Assembly: GCA_026225945.1 (NCBI GenBank)
Contig: JAMJFZ010000239.1
Span: 27,925,501-27,989,500 of the forward strand
Length of the DNA: 64,000 nucleotides
DNA from: Cricetomys ansorgei
Taxonomy: Eukaryota; Chordata; Mammalia; Rodentia; Nesomyidae
Direction: 5' to 3'
Of this stretch, positions 1 through 12,753 are shown piece after piece; within the stretch, counting starts at the first letter, position 1, and every line of letters starts with the position of its first letter. Position numbers and translations under genes: made by a program. Under the pieces are notes generated by a model, which was given only the letters and a program-made list of their open reading frames with translations, was not told the origin of the DNA and searched no databases.

Positions 1-1194
1 ATGCTAAATATAGCATCTATATTTAATACTATAAATTCCATATATTTATGTACCAAATAAAGAGACTGATAATATCCCATAGTAAACAAAACCCTTCAAA
101 TACTGAATTGTCTACATTAGTGATGTAGGTAGGATATAAATAAAAACACACAGAAACATACATCTACTTATAAAGACACAATACCTTGATGATGTGTAGT
201 ATATTTAATTTTTCTATGAACAAACGGCAACCATAACATATACAAAATGATATATTCTTGCACGGATACAGTGAGTTGTGCTATAGTGAGAAGACACTCC
301 AGGAATAAACTTGCCTCACAGTAGGTTTCCTGCTGGAGATAGTACTGGGTATGGACAACAGCTGTACATATGCAGAAGAGCCAATACAGTCCCAAGTGTG
401 GAAATCAGTCCAGATGTCACTGCTACTGCTGGGATGGCATTCTTCATAGCTTGTCATCTGGACATTTTTCTGCCAAAGTTATAGCCTTGGCCATGACTAT
501 TGTCTGCCTTGTTGGAAGACAATGGTGTAAGAAAACACTTAGAGTCTTGCCAGAAAAACTGGAGGTAGTTAAAAAAAATGAGTACACATTGGTGTGAAAG
601 TCATTGCTCAATTTGTTTTTGTCAAAATTCTAATATAAAATAGATGCATCTGCAGAAAATGTACAATACCCTTTCAATGCATAATTTATAAGAATTAACA
701 TGGACCACACTAACATGAAAGGCATGATTTTAAGTCTCATTATGACCATTTATTGGTTGAAGTTATGAATGATTTATTTAATGTAATACTAATGTAGGAA
801 TGTCAAAGTTTTCAAAGCTATAGTTTGAACTGTAAATATGGAAGTGTGTACTCACACACTTTCTAAGTTACTATACTTTTAGGTAAATTCTTATCTTCAC
901 TCTCCCACAGCCCTGAAAAACATTGTATTTCTAGGAATAGATACTAAATTTGGTGTTGAAATAATCAGAACAAAACAGTTAATTTCAGTTTGGATGAACA
1001 GAAGTGAAGCTATATATTATCATCTCTATATTATCTCCCTATAAATTGTCTTTTAGTTATTGGTTTTGTTATGACCTGAAACTGATAAACATGTCTTATT
1101 TTTGTCACTTATAAGACTTTTTTCTATAAATAAAAAATATGGAAAACAAAAGTAGGCATATTTTGAAACATGATTTATCTTACCTTGTCTTATA
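1..1194. other. unrecognised AT-rich intergenic DNA
   Basis: I see no repeat family, gene or regulatory structure that I can support. Two short overlapping open frames lie on opposite strands near 168-597. They have no recognisable domain and no splice or promoter context, so I treat them as chance frames. Confidence 0.6.
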
Positions 1195-2195
<1,001 letters not shown>

Positions 2196-2218
2196 TTTAA
2201 GCCTGAGAAGGTGTTCAA

Positions 2219-2330
2219 ACCAGGCATAGTGATACATAGCTGTAATCTCAACAGTGGAAAGGTAAAAGCAGAAGGATTATGTGTTAGATACTACTCTGGG
2301 CTACTTAAAGTCTTTGCCTGAGAAAAACCG
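2219..2330 (+). repeat. degenerate B1-like (PB1-type) SINE
   Basis: The order of B1/7SL-derived words is kept: CCAGGCATAGTGATACATAG, then TGTAATCTCAACA, then GCAGAAGGATTATG, then GGGCTAC. Each differs clearly from the B1 consensus and the A-tail has decayed. This fits an old monomeric B1 rather than a recent insertion. Confidence 0.6.
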
Positions 2331-3010
2331 CTGCTACTATCATCCCAACTGACTGTAAATGAATGCACAGATTAATATATTAATAGAGAAAAATGTTTCA
2401 GCTGCACTTATTGAACTACTAAAGTTAATTATCACTCATTTTTACTGAATTTTCAATGTATACATAAAAATATATAATACATAACTACTTATAAACAATA
2501 TAATATTTTTATCTTAGAACATTTCTTTTGATGTGGACTACCTTATATCATTTATGCATTTGATGCACATATTCATATATTGTACAAAAATTTTTTGCTA
2601 AATGGTGTTTTATATCAGACTACATAAAAGCAATGATAAATTCCTCAAAATATGCATACATAAAGGGCCCATGCAGGCCATGTAGAGATCCATCTACAAA
2701 CAAGGGTAAATTATACTACATCATGTTAGGTATTGTTCCAGGAAGGTTCACAGAAATATTTATGAGAAATAGGCCAGATAAGGATTAGTATAAAAGAAGA
2801 GACTTGAGTACCACTTTGACCAGCAAGAAAGTTGAAGAGATGCATTCTCTAAAGATGTCAAATGCTGTTGTCTCAAAGTAGAGAAAGAAGGGCCGTGGGT
2901 TACTAAATATATCAAATGTGGACTTTATTTAAAATGCTTTATTTTCATTACAGAATGTATAAACTATTGAATAATTTGGTTACAAGGAACAATGTGTGTA
3001 CACGTGTGAA
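2331..3010. other. unrecognised AT-rich DNA
   Basis: I recognise no repeat and no gene here. Alternating A/T stretches dominate. Confidence 0.5.
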
Positions 3011-3286
3011 TAACTTCTTTTTTATTTTATTTTTTTGTCCCATTTCAGCATTTTTTCAATTAAACTTTTTTTTTCTTTTTATGAATTCTGATTATGATTT
3101 CCCCTACCCCATTTTTCCCGATCTTTCCCACGTTCCTGTCTAACTAACTCCAAGCCATTTCTTTCTTTTTCTATTAAAAAAAACAAACACAAGCAAGCAA
3201 GCAAACATATAAAACAAAAACAAAAACAAAACCCAAGTAGCCTAACAAAGGCAAGCAGCCCCCTAAACCAACAAAAACCCCAACAG

Positions 3287-3325
<39 letters not shown>

Positions 3326-4075
3326 TTCAAAAAGCAAAATGGAAACCAAACTATGCAAGCAGAAGATCAATATGACAAAAAAAAAAAAAAAAGCCCATAC
3401 AAACCAAAATGAGACAAAAAGCCTACAAAATTACTACTGAGTTCATTTTGTATTTGTTATCACTGCTGGACATGAGGCCTTACCTAAAGTGTGGTTAATA
3501 TACCCACTGACACTTCTCTGGAGAAAACTGTTTCTTTTGCAAACTAGTGTCATTTACAGATAGCTTCTTGGTTAGTGGTGGGAGTCCATGTTTACTTCTT
3601 CCTTTCAGGACTGGTACCCCATCTAGCTTGAAATTGTGCAGGCCCTGTGTGTTCTGGCATAGTCTCCGTAAATTCATTATGTGTATAAGTTCACTATGTG
3701 AATCATTAGTCCTGATGTGTGTGGAGAATAATGCTTCCTTGCAGTCATCCATCCCCTCTTGTTCTTAAAATTTTCCCACATTTTCTTCTGCACAGTTTCC
3801 TGAGGCCTGGGAAAGGTTTGGTGAAGATATCCCATTTAAGAGTGACTGCTCCATATCTTTTACATTCGGAATATTGTGCAGTTGTGGGTCTCTGTGGTAG
3901 CTCCCGTGTACTACAAGAAGGAGCTTCTCTGATGATGACTGAATGAGGCACAGATCTATTGGTATAGCAGAATGCCATTTGGAGTAATTTTATTGTATTT
4001 TTCTTTAGCAGAACTACTATGCTATTCGATTTCTCATGGTTATGGGTTATGCAGTCATAGGCATGCCTTTTAAAA
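3011..4075 (-). mobile_element. L1 3' UTR fragment, minus strand
   Basis: Read on the minus strand, this is a rodent L1 3' UTR. The element's 3' end is at about 3011-3070, T-rich on the plus strand. Next come the polypurine part (plus strand CCCCTACCCC and CCCGATCTTTCCCACG, 3100-3140), an A/C-rich stretch with a (CA)18 run, and then the UTR body at 3480-4070. In the body, GAAGGAGCTTCTCTGATGATG and GGTATAGCAGAATGCCATTTGG near 3915-3980 are diagnostic. ORF2 is missing. Several short open frames here on both strands, up to 85 codons, are UTR and not genes. Confidence 0.85.
3288..3323. repeat. (CA)18 microsatellite
   Basis: Perfect CA run inside the minus-strand L1 3' UTR. On the element's own strand it is (TG)n, placed as in the L1 copy at 41.5 kb. 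Confidence 0.97.
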
Positions 4076-4209
4076 CAACATATTTAGAGGTGTTCTCTGG
4101 GAGGTAGGTCCTCTTACTTAAAAAGGAAGAGGATGGATGGGAACATGTCTCTGTCATGCTGCTGAGAGATGCTTGGTTCTATATTCATACTACCACAAAT
4201 GTAGATACA

Positions 4210-4578
4210 TAAGGAGTATGGTAATTTGAGTGTGAATGGCCTTCATAGGCTCATTTGTTGGAATATTTGTTTCTCAGCTGGTGGAACTTTTAGGGAAGGT
4301 ATGGCCTTGTTGGATGAAGCATGCTACCAGAGGTAGGCTTTGAATTTTCAAAATCCCATTCCATTCCTAGTAAAACCTGTCTGACTAATGCTTGTAGATC
4401 AAGATGTAAACTCTCAGGTACATCTCTAGCAGGATAACTGCCTGCTTGCTGCCATGATTCCCCCATTCGCCATCATAGTCATGAATTTAACCTTCTGAAA
4501 TTGTAAACTCCAAATGAACTCTTCCATCAGGTGTCTTGGTCATGGTGTCACAATAGTAGAAATGTAACTAAGATAGGG
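4210..4578 (+). mobile_element. MaLR-type (ORR1/MT-class) solo LTR
   Basis: The sequence follows a common rodent MaLR LTR along its length. It shows TGAATGGCCTTCATAGGC near 4236, GGTATGGCCTTGTTGGATG near 4298, TAGATCAAGATGTAAACTCTC near 4395, TGCTTGCTGCCATGATTC near 4443, and the 3' end CTTGGTCATGGTGTCACA followed by GTAACTAAGATA. I see no internal region or second LTR, so it is a solo LTR. The exact subfamily is uncertain. Related minus-strand copies lie at 5.7-6.1 kb and 38.8-39.0 kb. Confidence 0.8.
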
Positions 4579-4619
4579 AGTGTATGATGAAAATATTTTT
4601 ATTCATAGGGTGTCAAGGA

Positions 4620-5245
4620 AGAAAGAGATATGATCTTCAAGAAGCAAACCTAGATCCAGAGGGCTTCAGCCTCCAAACTTAACTGGACTTATCTAACTAA
4701 ACTCTGAACTAAACTTTGATTAGCTGCCTTTCAATGGCTTCTTCTCTACCTTCCTGTTTCTTCAATCTCCTGCTCCTGATTCTCTGGTTTCTCACTCTGA
4801 ACTCTGTCTTCTTTCTTACTCTCTGCTTCAACATTCTTCTTCAGTTCTCTGCTTCTCCTCTCTGCTTCTATCTTGCTTCTTTTCTGCTTTTATTGACTGC
4901 TCCTTTCACATCCCAAGAGTTGGGTTTAAAGGCACGTGCTATATTGGATTTAAAGGTGTGTGCTACCATTGCCTTCTTAGTTGACTTAAATGCCTGTGCT
5001 AAGTTGCCTTCAGATGCAAAGTCTTATTTTGCATTAATGAAGAGAATCCTATAATTCACTTCCCAAACATCAGGCCCATCAACCTTGCTGCCACTAGGGG
5101 AAGGTCAGACTGAGAGACACAGGGTGTTCCTCAAATCTCCATGTTAGACCCTGGGGAGGAACCACAGAATTCCCTTTCAGTTAGCATTAGTAAAAACAGG
5201 ACAAGATCAACCTAATATTCTTTCTGCCCTAGAGCAGCCATGCTG
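4620..5245 (-). repeat. AGTCAG-rich interspersed repeat, copy 1 (family uncertain)
   Basis: The plus strand is a run of CTGACT/CTTCTCTG-like words; the minus strand is rich in AGTCAG/AGAGAAG. At 4924, 4946 and 4984 it carries three B1-like words (TTTAAAGGCACGTGCT type, the reverse of CCTTTAATCCCAGC). Near 5220 it shares the motif CTAGAGCAGCCATG, just after TTCTTTCTG, with the end of the copy at 17.6-18.35 kb. It is the most diverged of five copies. A 112-codon open frame at 4716-5054 is inside it and is low-complexity. It may be an RMER-type rodent repeat or an old LTR; I cannot settle which. Confidence 0.6.
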
Positions 5246-5680
5246 CTAGGTCAGAGATCAAATGTCAATCACTGAGGCCCTTGATGGTAATCCTTTCCCA
5301 GAGCAGCTGCCAGATCACAGAGCAAATGTTCCTCTATAGTGTATGGAAGAAACAGAATGTGTTTTTGACAAAATAATAATTGTTCAAATGAGAAATACGT
5401 TTTGAAATGGGCCTATCCATTCACGAAACTGGAAGGAGTGAAGAACATTTCTTTATGAAATTAAACATTAACCAAGTTAAATACATTAAATTCATCTTCC
5501 ATTTATTCTGTCATTTGTGTTCTGTAGTGATTCCATGTAATAAATTCCTCATTCCCTTTTGCCTGGAATACACAATAGTATATTCAGTAATCACTATGAT
5601 TCCAGGATCCTAAAAAAATTCTTTCCATTATTTTGATAAATGCTAAGTGCTCTCAAAACCACATGGGGTACTATATCCTG
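5246..5680. other. unrecognised intergenic DNA
   Basis: I recognise nothing here beyond a short open frame without protein features. Confidence 0.5.
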
Positions 5681-6090
5681 GGTTTTCACATGGCATATGA
5701 TAGCTACTGCAGAAGTTCCTTTTCTCATTACTGTAAACAAATTCCTGATAAGACAGCTTAAGGGAGGGTTTACTCTGGCTCATGGTTCAAAGGTCAAGTC
5801 CATCATAGAAGGGAAGGTGGTAATGAGAGCTTGTGCTTCCCAGCTGTGTGGAAGAAGCTTGAGGCTGCTTCCGCATATCTAGCAGGTCTGGAAGCAGGGA
5901 GAAAGCAAAAGGAAAAAACAGACTATAAACAGCAATAAACAACAAATCATTTTTAGTTCATAGTAATGCACTTTCACCAACTTGACTGTACCATCCAAAG
6001 GTTTTCCAAACACAGCTACCAGCTGTGGAGCAAATGTTCAAACATATGAGGTGGCATTTTATATCCAAACCATAATATTTACCATAAGTC
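5681..6090 (-). mobile_element. MaLR-type solo LTR, minus strand, diverged
   Basis: This is the reverse-strand relative of the LTR at 4.2-4.6 kb. It has CTCATGGTTCAAAGGTCAAG and TCCATCATAGAAGGGAAGG near 5780-5820. Near 6020-6060 it has CAGCTGTGGAGCAAATGTTCA, then a GAGGTGGCATTTTATATCCA-like end. The middle is poorly conserved. The 80-codon open frame at 5640-5882 overlaps it and is not a gene. Confidence 0.65.
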
Positions 6091-6379
6091 TAAACCTGCT
6101 GGTAGGTGTGATAAGATTTACAGTATAGAAGCAATTGTGGCACAGTAGAATTCAACTATATCACAGCTCTTCTAGAAAGTCTCATGTTTCTCAGCTACTC
6201 ACAACCTAACTAGCTTCTTCTGTCCAGGATAGTTGTTTTAAACTCCTATTAAGAGAGTTAAGTTAAAAAATCTATTATGTATACATAATAATATTTAAAG
6301 AGACTGGGTGATTATATATAACTATATTTTAGATGTATTTTAAAATTTATATTTAAAAAGTATATTTTATATGTATTAG

Positions 6380-6492
6380 TGCATGGATATATGTGTATTA
6401 TGTGTGTGCAGTGCCCATAGAAGCCAGATGAGAATCTAAAATCTAGAACTGAAGTTAAAGACAGTTATGAGCTGCCATGTGTCTTCTGGAAC
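6380..6492 (-). repeat. RSINE1/B3-type SINE fragment
   Basis: Read on the minus strand, this is the tail half of a tRNA-derived rodent SINE. Visible plus-strand words are GTGCAGTGCCCATAGAAGCCAG, AACTGAAGTTAAAGACAGTTATGAGC and CTGGAACC. The tRNA-like head is missing or not recognisable. Confidence 0.6.
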
Positions 6493-6742
6493 CAAAACAT
6501 GGCCTACTTAAGAGCAATAAGCACTCTGTTTCATCAAATTTCCCAATAACATTTACAACTATAATTTACAAAAGCATAAATGCAATGAATAAAATATAGA
6601 TGTCATACTGTTGTATAAATATACGACACTTGATACCATGTTAATGTTAATATTTTGTGAAAATGTTGACGAATGAAGGGACTTAATGTATGTGTAGGCA
6701 CTAGTTCATAATTACAACACACTGAATAAAACAAAGTAAGAA

Positions 6743-6882
6743 GCTGGCCTGGTAACAAACATCTGCACTCCAGCAATTGGCAAGTTGGAAAGTTATGGCA
6801 GGAGGATTCTCAGATAGAGCCTAACCCAGTCTATAAAGTGAAACCATGTCTTAATACAACAAAAACAAAAGCAAGCAAAAAA
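6743..6882 (+). repeat. degenerate B1-like SINE
   Basis: The order of B1 words is kept: GCTGGCCTGGTAACAAACATC, then CTGCACTCCAGCAATTGG, then GGCAGGAGGATTCTCAG, and AACCATGTCTTAATACAAC running into an A-rich tail. Strong divergence suggests an old insertion. The flanks at 6493-6742 and 6883-7468 hold nothing I recognise. Confidence 0.6.
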
Positions 6883-7468
6883 GTCATATAATAATAATAA
6901 AACAGAGCAACAATAGTAGATTCTAGTCCACAATCCAGAATTAGAGATCTTATTTTCTCTGTATGATAATCAGAGGATCAAAGAAAAATGTAATGAAATT
7001 CTTCAAAATAAACATTGCTGAAATATAGCAACAATCATGGAAAACATGTAAATGAAATATGATACAAACAAATCAATTTAATGTCTTCAGAAATTAGAAC
7101 CTGTATTTCAAGATATCCTGTATGGGGACTTCTACATTTTTGAGGAGAAAATACTAGCAATGTACTTCAGTTAAAATTTCCTATAACTCTTTATATCAGT
7201 GTCATTCAAACTCATATACTTCAAAATATCTGTAGTGCTTCTTTAAAATTCATACTCATTAATACCTAATTGCCTTTACTAATACCTAAATCATTATTAA
7301 TAATTAATTAATAACTTTAATACCATTAATAGCTAAATACCTTGATTGGTTTTACAAACTTCTTAATATTGGACAACTGTCAGTTTGGTTTTTGAAAATT
7401 AATACCCAACTATTTCAGCAACAGAAATAGACCCACAGAATGAGTGTAGTCATTGCAATGCTTTTGAG

Positions 7469-7735
7469 GGGCTAAAAAGCTTCCTCAGTGCTTGAGGACA
7501 GATTCTTCTCTTACAGGGGACTAGAACCCAAACCAGAGACTTACAATTGTCTGTAACTCTAGTTTCAGGGTTATTTAATTCCTCTGACTTTGAAAGGCAA
7601 TTTTACTCAATTCATAATGCCATACACAGATGCAGACACACACAGAGAGACAGACAGACAGAGAGAGACAGAGAGAGATTAACACAAACACAATTAAGAA
7701 ATAAATTACATATAAAAGAAATAAAATTCATATCC
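7469..7735 (+). repeat. RSINE1/B2-family SINE
   Basis: The 5' part is a diverged tRNA-like head (GAGGGGCTAAAAAGCTTCC near 7467). It continues with TCTTACAGGGGACTAGAACCC, CAATTGTCTGTAACTCTAGTTTC and CTCTGACTTTGAA. The 3' end is a CA/GA-rich stretch (7625-7680) and an A/T-rich tail with AATAAA-like words. A short open frame at 7547-7741 is part of it. Confidence 0.7.
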
Positions 7736-8173
7736 GTTTAATTCAGGAGATAAAATAAAATTATCTAAACTTTCAAATAACTATATATTTAATAAAGAGT
7801 TCTGAATTATAGCTCCTACATTTTATAGTCTGCAGTCATCCATTGTAGTTTGAATAAGTGATCACATGTTGAAGTCATGTTACCCCTCAAAATTGAGTAT
7901 AAGGAGTTGTATGTTTTTACTTTACCATTAAAAATTGAGATTCATACAGATTCAGTCATATATATGGCTAATAAGTGTAATATCAGTTGCATGAATCCAT
8001 GATGCTGGAGGTTTGTATCCCTTCCCATGAACTAAAGGAGTGAGTAAAGTCACTGAAGAAGTCATACAGGAAAATAAAATGAAATGAAGTTTTATATTAT
8101 TTAACTATTGAATATTTATTTCTCAACCAAATCACAGTTCAAATCTGGAACTTTGAATAAGAATAGTTGTTTG
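7736..8173. other. unrecognised intergenic DNA
   Basis: I recognise no repeat, gene or structure here. Confidence 0.5.
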
Positions 8174-8377
8174 GCTGGGCAGTGGTGGCACATACCTTTA
8201 ATTCTAGCACTCCGGAGGCAGAGGCAGGAGGATCTCTGTGAGTTTGAGGCCAGCCTGGTCTACAGAGTGAGTTCCACTGATAGCCAGAGATAAGACAGAG
8301 AAACCCTGTCCCAAAAAATGAAGACACAAAAAAAAAAAGAAAAGAAAAGACAAAGAAAAAAGAAAAGAAAGAAAGAA
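8174..8377 (+). repeat. B1 SINE with purine tail
   Basis: A full-length B1 begins at GCTGGGCAGTGGTGGCAC. It has a good pol III B-box region (GAGTTTGAGGCCAGC), the B1 internal body and CAGAGAAACCCTGTC at its end. The A tail has become an (AAAG/AAAGA)n tract from about 8330. Little divergence from consensus makes this one of the youngest insertions in the window. Three short open frames overlap it and are not coding. Confidence 0.95.
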
Positions 8378-11300
8378 TACTTCTTGTTTTAGAAACTTAG
8401 AGAGTTGTGAGATTTTGCTTTCACACATTCTGTCCATGGAATGCAGAAAATGCCTGCAGCAGTGCCACAGATCAGTGGTGAGCTTCCAGCCTTTGAAATC
8501 TGAGAGCAGAGCATATCTTCTGGTGCCTAGGTTAGAAATATGAAACCCTCATTATTCCTCAGTTTTTTAAACTGTCTTTAATTCCACTTGCAAATCAAGC
8601 AGTTGGATTTGATAGAAGTTTGTCTACATTCATAGATCTCTGGTTTTGCCTTTCTACTAAGTTCATCCTCCAATGTCTGAGGGTATACTTTTAACTGTTT
8701 TCTTTCTTTTCCCTCCCCTTTTGGATTGGCTGTTTTCATTTTCATGTCTGAAATGCTCAAATTTAACATTTGCTTTCTTACTAGAACTTGAAATATTTTG
8801 AGGCATTTCTTTTCAATCAGAAGACCCTTTTGCATTCCATATGTTTGCAAATTTTCCATAAAACAATACTCATGTTTCAAATTTTAAAATCTTAATAATA
8901 ATAGTTGTGAAAAATATAGTCAGATGCATGTGTCTATATTCGAGTATCAACATGTTTATATGTCATAATGAGACTTTGAGGTTAAAATTAGAGTCAAAAT
9001 AACTTTACCAGACCCATTTTTTGGCCACAGATAATTCACCTGCATTACAGTGTGGAATACGTATTGAACTGAGAGCTTAGTTCAAAGTGATGAAATGTCT
9101 ATAATAGAAAATTATTTCTGTCCTAAATCAAATGTTTGATATGTCCTATTTGTGTTTACTCAAAACACTATGATGAAGATCAGAAAATATAATATGTCTA
9201 TATTTGTTTTCTTTTCAAATATGTTCATATGTTCATATATGGACATCACATGCTTCCTAGTTGCTAAGGTTTCTTTGCTCATATGTAAATTTTCCTGGAA
9301 CTAAAGAATAACCATAAATATAATCATAGTATTAATTTGATATCTTTCAAGCTATTCTCTTCATCATAGTGTTTAATTTATCAGAACTCATGAGATTAAA
9401 TTAGTGATGCCAAATGGTACCTCTGAAATATACCCACTCTCATTTATAACTGTGTTTAACTCCTGAGATGCAGGAGATATTTCAATCAAAGCACCTGCCT
9501 ACAGGAGAAGCCTAGATTCATGTCTCTTTGCTGCTATAGGTGATATTTTAATTTTCCAATTCCCAATCAATAATTTTGATATTTTTCAGATTTCTTCAAG
9601 TTCTCTAAACCAAATATGTGTCAAGAGTACTTCTTATCTTTTGTGAGAAGGTATGAGATTTGAAGACTCGTGGGGATAACATGGATACTTCCTGGGGAAA
9701 CATGATATTGATTTCCTATGGGACTCTCCAGACAACATGTATTTTAATGTTTTGGTTTATGTGGTTTATTTGGTTAATGTTCTGATCATTCCTTATTACT
9801 CTGACAATAATGTCTTACCTGAGTACAGGGAGGATGATACTAGGGCAGGTTCATTCAACAGAAAATCAAAGCTTTTTCCAGCTGGTCTTGAAAGCAAGCA
9901 GAGACCCAGATGAAATGTGCTTGGACTTATGCTGGAATGAGTGGCATTTCCATCACACAACCCGCATCCCATCCCCCATTGTTTCCGTGTTATGAGACAC
10001 ATATTTACGGTACAGTATGAAGACTCTTACTATTTTTTACTTGCTACTCCTTCATCTCACATGCATCTTGTCTTGTTACTTTTGATCGAATCAAACTAAC
10101 ACAAAAAATGACCGTAGTGATCCGAGAAAGGAAATGGTAAGGTGAAGATTTGGGAATGGTTTACTATCTCCCTTGTTGGTGAGAAGCACACTATACCAAG
10201 TGATAACTGAAGCATATGATGTTGCACATCAAACTAAGCATTGTATACTGGTGGAGAAAGGTGCTTGAAAGTGCACACAAGTTAGATGTTCTGTAAGAGA
10301 TATTGTTAGCCATGTTTCTAAAGGAAAAATTGCCAGATACTTCTAGTTATTATTGAGAATTCCAACAGAGATAATGAAAAATGAATTTCAGTTAACCAAA
10401 AAAAAAAATTACAAGCTAAGTATGATAGTCAAAGACTTATCAGGCAATCTATTAAAGACTCTTATCTGCACATCAAAAGTGAGTAGCTCAAAGAACCACT
10501 AGAAAGTATTCAAGACAAAGATGAATGATTCCAAAGGCAGGTTTGAGGACCTGAAAATAAGTTTATGAATTTCTGGAAGTAGAAGGACACGTGGAGATTC
10601 CTCAACTGTTATTATATATTTTCCCATAATGTATATTTTTCCCCAAAATTTCATACTTGATTTTTTTTAGAGAGTGTTTAGGAGATTCTCTATAGTGTGC
10701 TGTACTACTTCTCAATGCTTTCCTGCCATTACACTGACTATAAGGTTTATAGATAGAATGGAATTTCAAGATAATATAGATGGATAAGGAGAGGGGCTAA
10801 TGAAGGTGATAAATTAGTAAAATGAAATGAAAATGCAAAAATGAGCTAGACTGTACCATAAAGACCCAAGAACACAGTACTAGAATTAGATTGTGAAGGT
10901 GATTAATCAAAAGTTTTAGAATAAAGACTAGGTAAGAATGTGTTACTAGTTCACATTCTCTGGCCATGAGCTATATTGCATCATGACAGAAGTAATGAAG
11001 CATTGATTGTATTTACTTCTTGCTGTGCTCTTATGAGCATGGAAAATATGAAGACTAATGTGGAAATTCTGATATTGCTTTACCTCTGTAAGTACAAATA
11101 ATATCTTCTATTAATGAGGGTCTAGTTCATCTCCTGTTCATCCAACAATTCAACTGCACATAGGTTAATATGTATTCTGAGTATGAGTTTGTCTTGTATG
11201 CCTTTAGAACCTCAATCTACTGAGAATATTGTGGAATCCCTGACTTATAGATGTAGCTGAACACAACATAACATCTAAGCAGGAGTCCCATTTTGAAATG

Positions 11301-11446
11301 AGAAATGTGGAGGACTGAGCTCAGGACCATGAAGGTACCTAGTTATGTCACAATTCACCAGTCAAAAGTGTCTAGCTTCGTGGTGTAATTTAATAGAGCT
11401 TTCTTTCACCCCCACTCTAAGTGATGCTCCTGTCCTTTCTTGTCTT
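8378..11446. other. 3 kb of unrecognised, single-copy-like DNA
   Basis: I identify no repeat family or gene. Open frames of 60-100 codons at 8578-8880 (minus) and near 9800-10000 (both strands) show no domain or compositional sign of coding. Scattered CpG-containing words near 9960-10130 do not form an island. Confidence 0.5.
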
Positions 11447-11566
11447 TCTTTTTGACCCAGAATCTCATGTTTTCTATGTAGATAATAAGGCTGACTTTTA
11501 GTTACCAGTTCTATCGTCTTCATCTCCCAAGTGCAGAGATTCCAATATGTGTCACTGTAACCAGCT
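11447..11566 (-). repeat. degenerate B1/PB1 SINE
   Basis: On the plus strand the reverse B1 layout is visible: TTTTTGACCCAGAATCTCATG, then TTAGTTACCAGTTCTATCGTC, then ATCTCCCAAGTGCAGAGATT, then ATATGTGTCACTGTAACCAGC. The 91-codon minus-strand open frame at 11362-11637 runs through it and is therefore not a gene. Confidence 0.65.
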
Positions 11567-12424
11567 AGTAGAATGACTTCACAGGAACACAGATAAACCA
11601 CTAGTTTGGAGTCAATAATGCAAGCAGAGGCTTTCATCCTTCAGAATGCATGACATTGGAGTGCATGCTTTTTATGACTCTATGTTCCCAAAAGTGCCAC
11701 CAGATTTGGATGATGAGTAGATATCAGAGGAATCATCATCATGGCAGAAATAATCAGTCTGGAATGACAGAAGTGCTTGGGCTATTTTGCACAAAAAAGG
11801 GCAACGAGGGAATCACATGGAATCCTAGTGGAACGAAACACATAAGTATAAGATACCTTCCCCCACTGTAACAGGAGGCTGCTCTGTTCAACAAACCCAG
11901 GCCTCAAAACAGAATATTTACCTCAGGAATAAATATTTGAATTATATTAGTAAGATTTTCTAAATTAAATATTGGATAGTATAGTCCATGAATATTTTCA
12001 GGTTTATCACATTTAGAGCTTTCTGAGCAAAGCATAGTAGAAAACTTTATAGAGGACCTTTGGCAAGCATGCATCCCTTGGGCATCAGACTGAGGATTGC
12101 TCTACTGTATCAAATGAGGAGATGTGTTTCTTACCTTTCCCTGAGACATTTAATTTATACTGCAAAGTCCATCTCCCTCTTCTTTCCCTCACACCATTTC
12201 TTATACCTTAACAACACTATGTTAAAAGTGCTTTTATCTTCTGATGCCTTGTAACAGTTCACTTGGAAAGCTTAATCTTTTCTTGTCATCTGTTTCTTCA
12301 TTAACACAGTACAGAAAGCTGGATATGGCAGTCTGACATTGTCTTAACTTGTTCACTTAAAAGGCATTTGGAAAACACATTCACATTTGTAAGAATGGAC
12401 ATGAAGTAAAAAACTACTGCTTCC
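11567..12424. other. unrecognised intergenic DNA
   Basis: I see nothing I can support. Short open frames at 11650-11871 and 12060-12254 lack protein features. Confidence 0.5.
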
Positions 12425-12640
12425 TCAGAAAGATGGGAATTGAGCTATCTCAAGATCCTGTTATGCCACTCTTAGGCATATACACAAAGGATGCTTCATC
12501 CTACCACAATACACGGAAAGATAAATATGGTATGTATTCATTTATATGTGGCTAATAGCCATGAAGCAAATCATAACGGAGCTACAATCTGAAGATACAG
12601 AGATGTTAGGTATGGAGAAAGAGATTGGGGAGGAGAGCAC
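12425..12640 (+). mobile_element. L1 ORF2 3'-end fragment with internal deletion
   Basis: CTCAAGATCCTGTTATGCCAC followed by CTTAGGCATATACACAAAGG matches the late part of rodent L1 ORF2. The sequence then jumps to AATATGGTATGTATTCATTTA, TGTGGCTAATAGCCATGAAG and GCTACAATCTGAAGATACAGAG, which in a complete L1 lie several hundred bases further on. The reading frame is broken. It is a relic. Confidence 0.7.
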
Positions 12641-12647
12641 ATTGTTA

Positions 12648-12753
12648 ATGAATAGTAATATAAATATCTGATATGCAGATGGTCTTTGGCAACCAGTGTG
12701 AAAGGGTCCCTAGTCTCTCAAAGGTGTTGCAACCCACAGGTTGAGAACCACTG
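12648..12753 (-). mobile_element. URR1-like nonautonomous hAT fragment
   Basis: One terminal end of a URR1-like rodent hAT-Charlie element lies on the minus strand. The outer end is AACCCACAGGTTGAGAACCACTG at 12731-12753, preceded by TGAAAGGGTCCC and by AATATAAATATCTGATATGC. The other terminal inverted repeat is not present, so the copy is truncated. Confidence 0.8.

Noticed and set aside
4716..5054. 112-codon Leu/Phe/Ser-rich open frame
   Set aside because: It lies in the CTTCTCTG-rich strand of an interspersed repeat.
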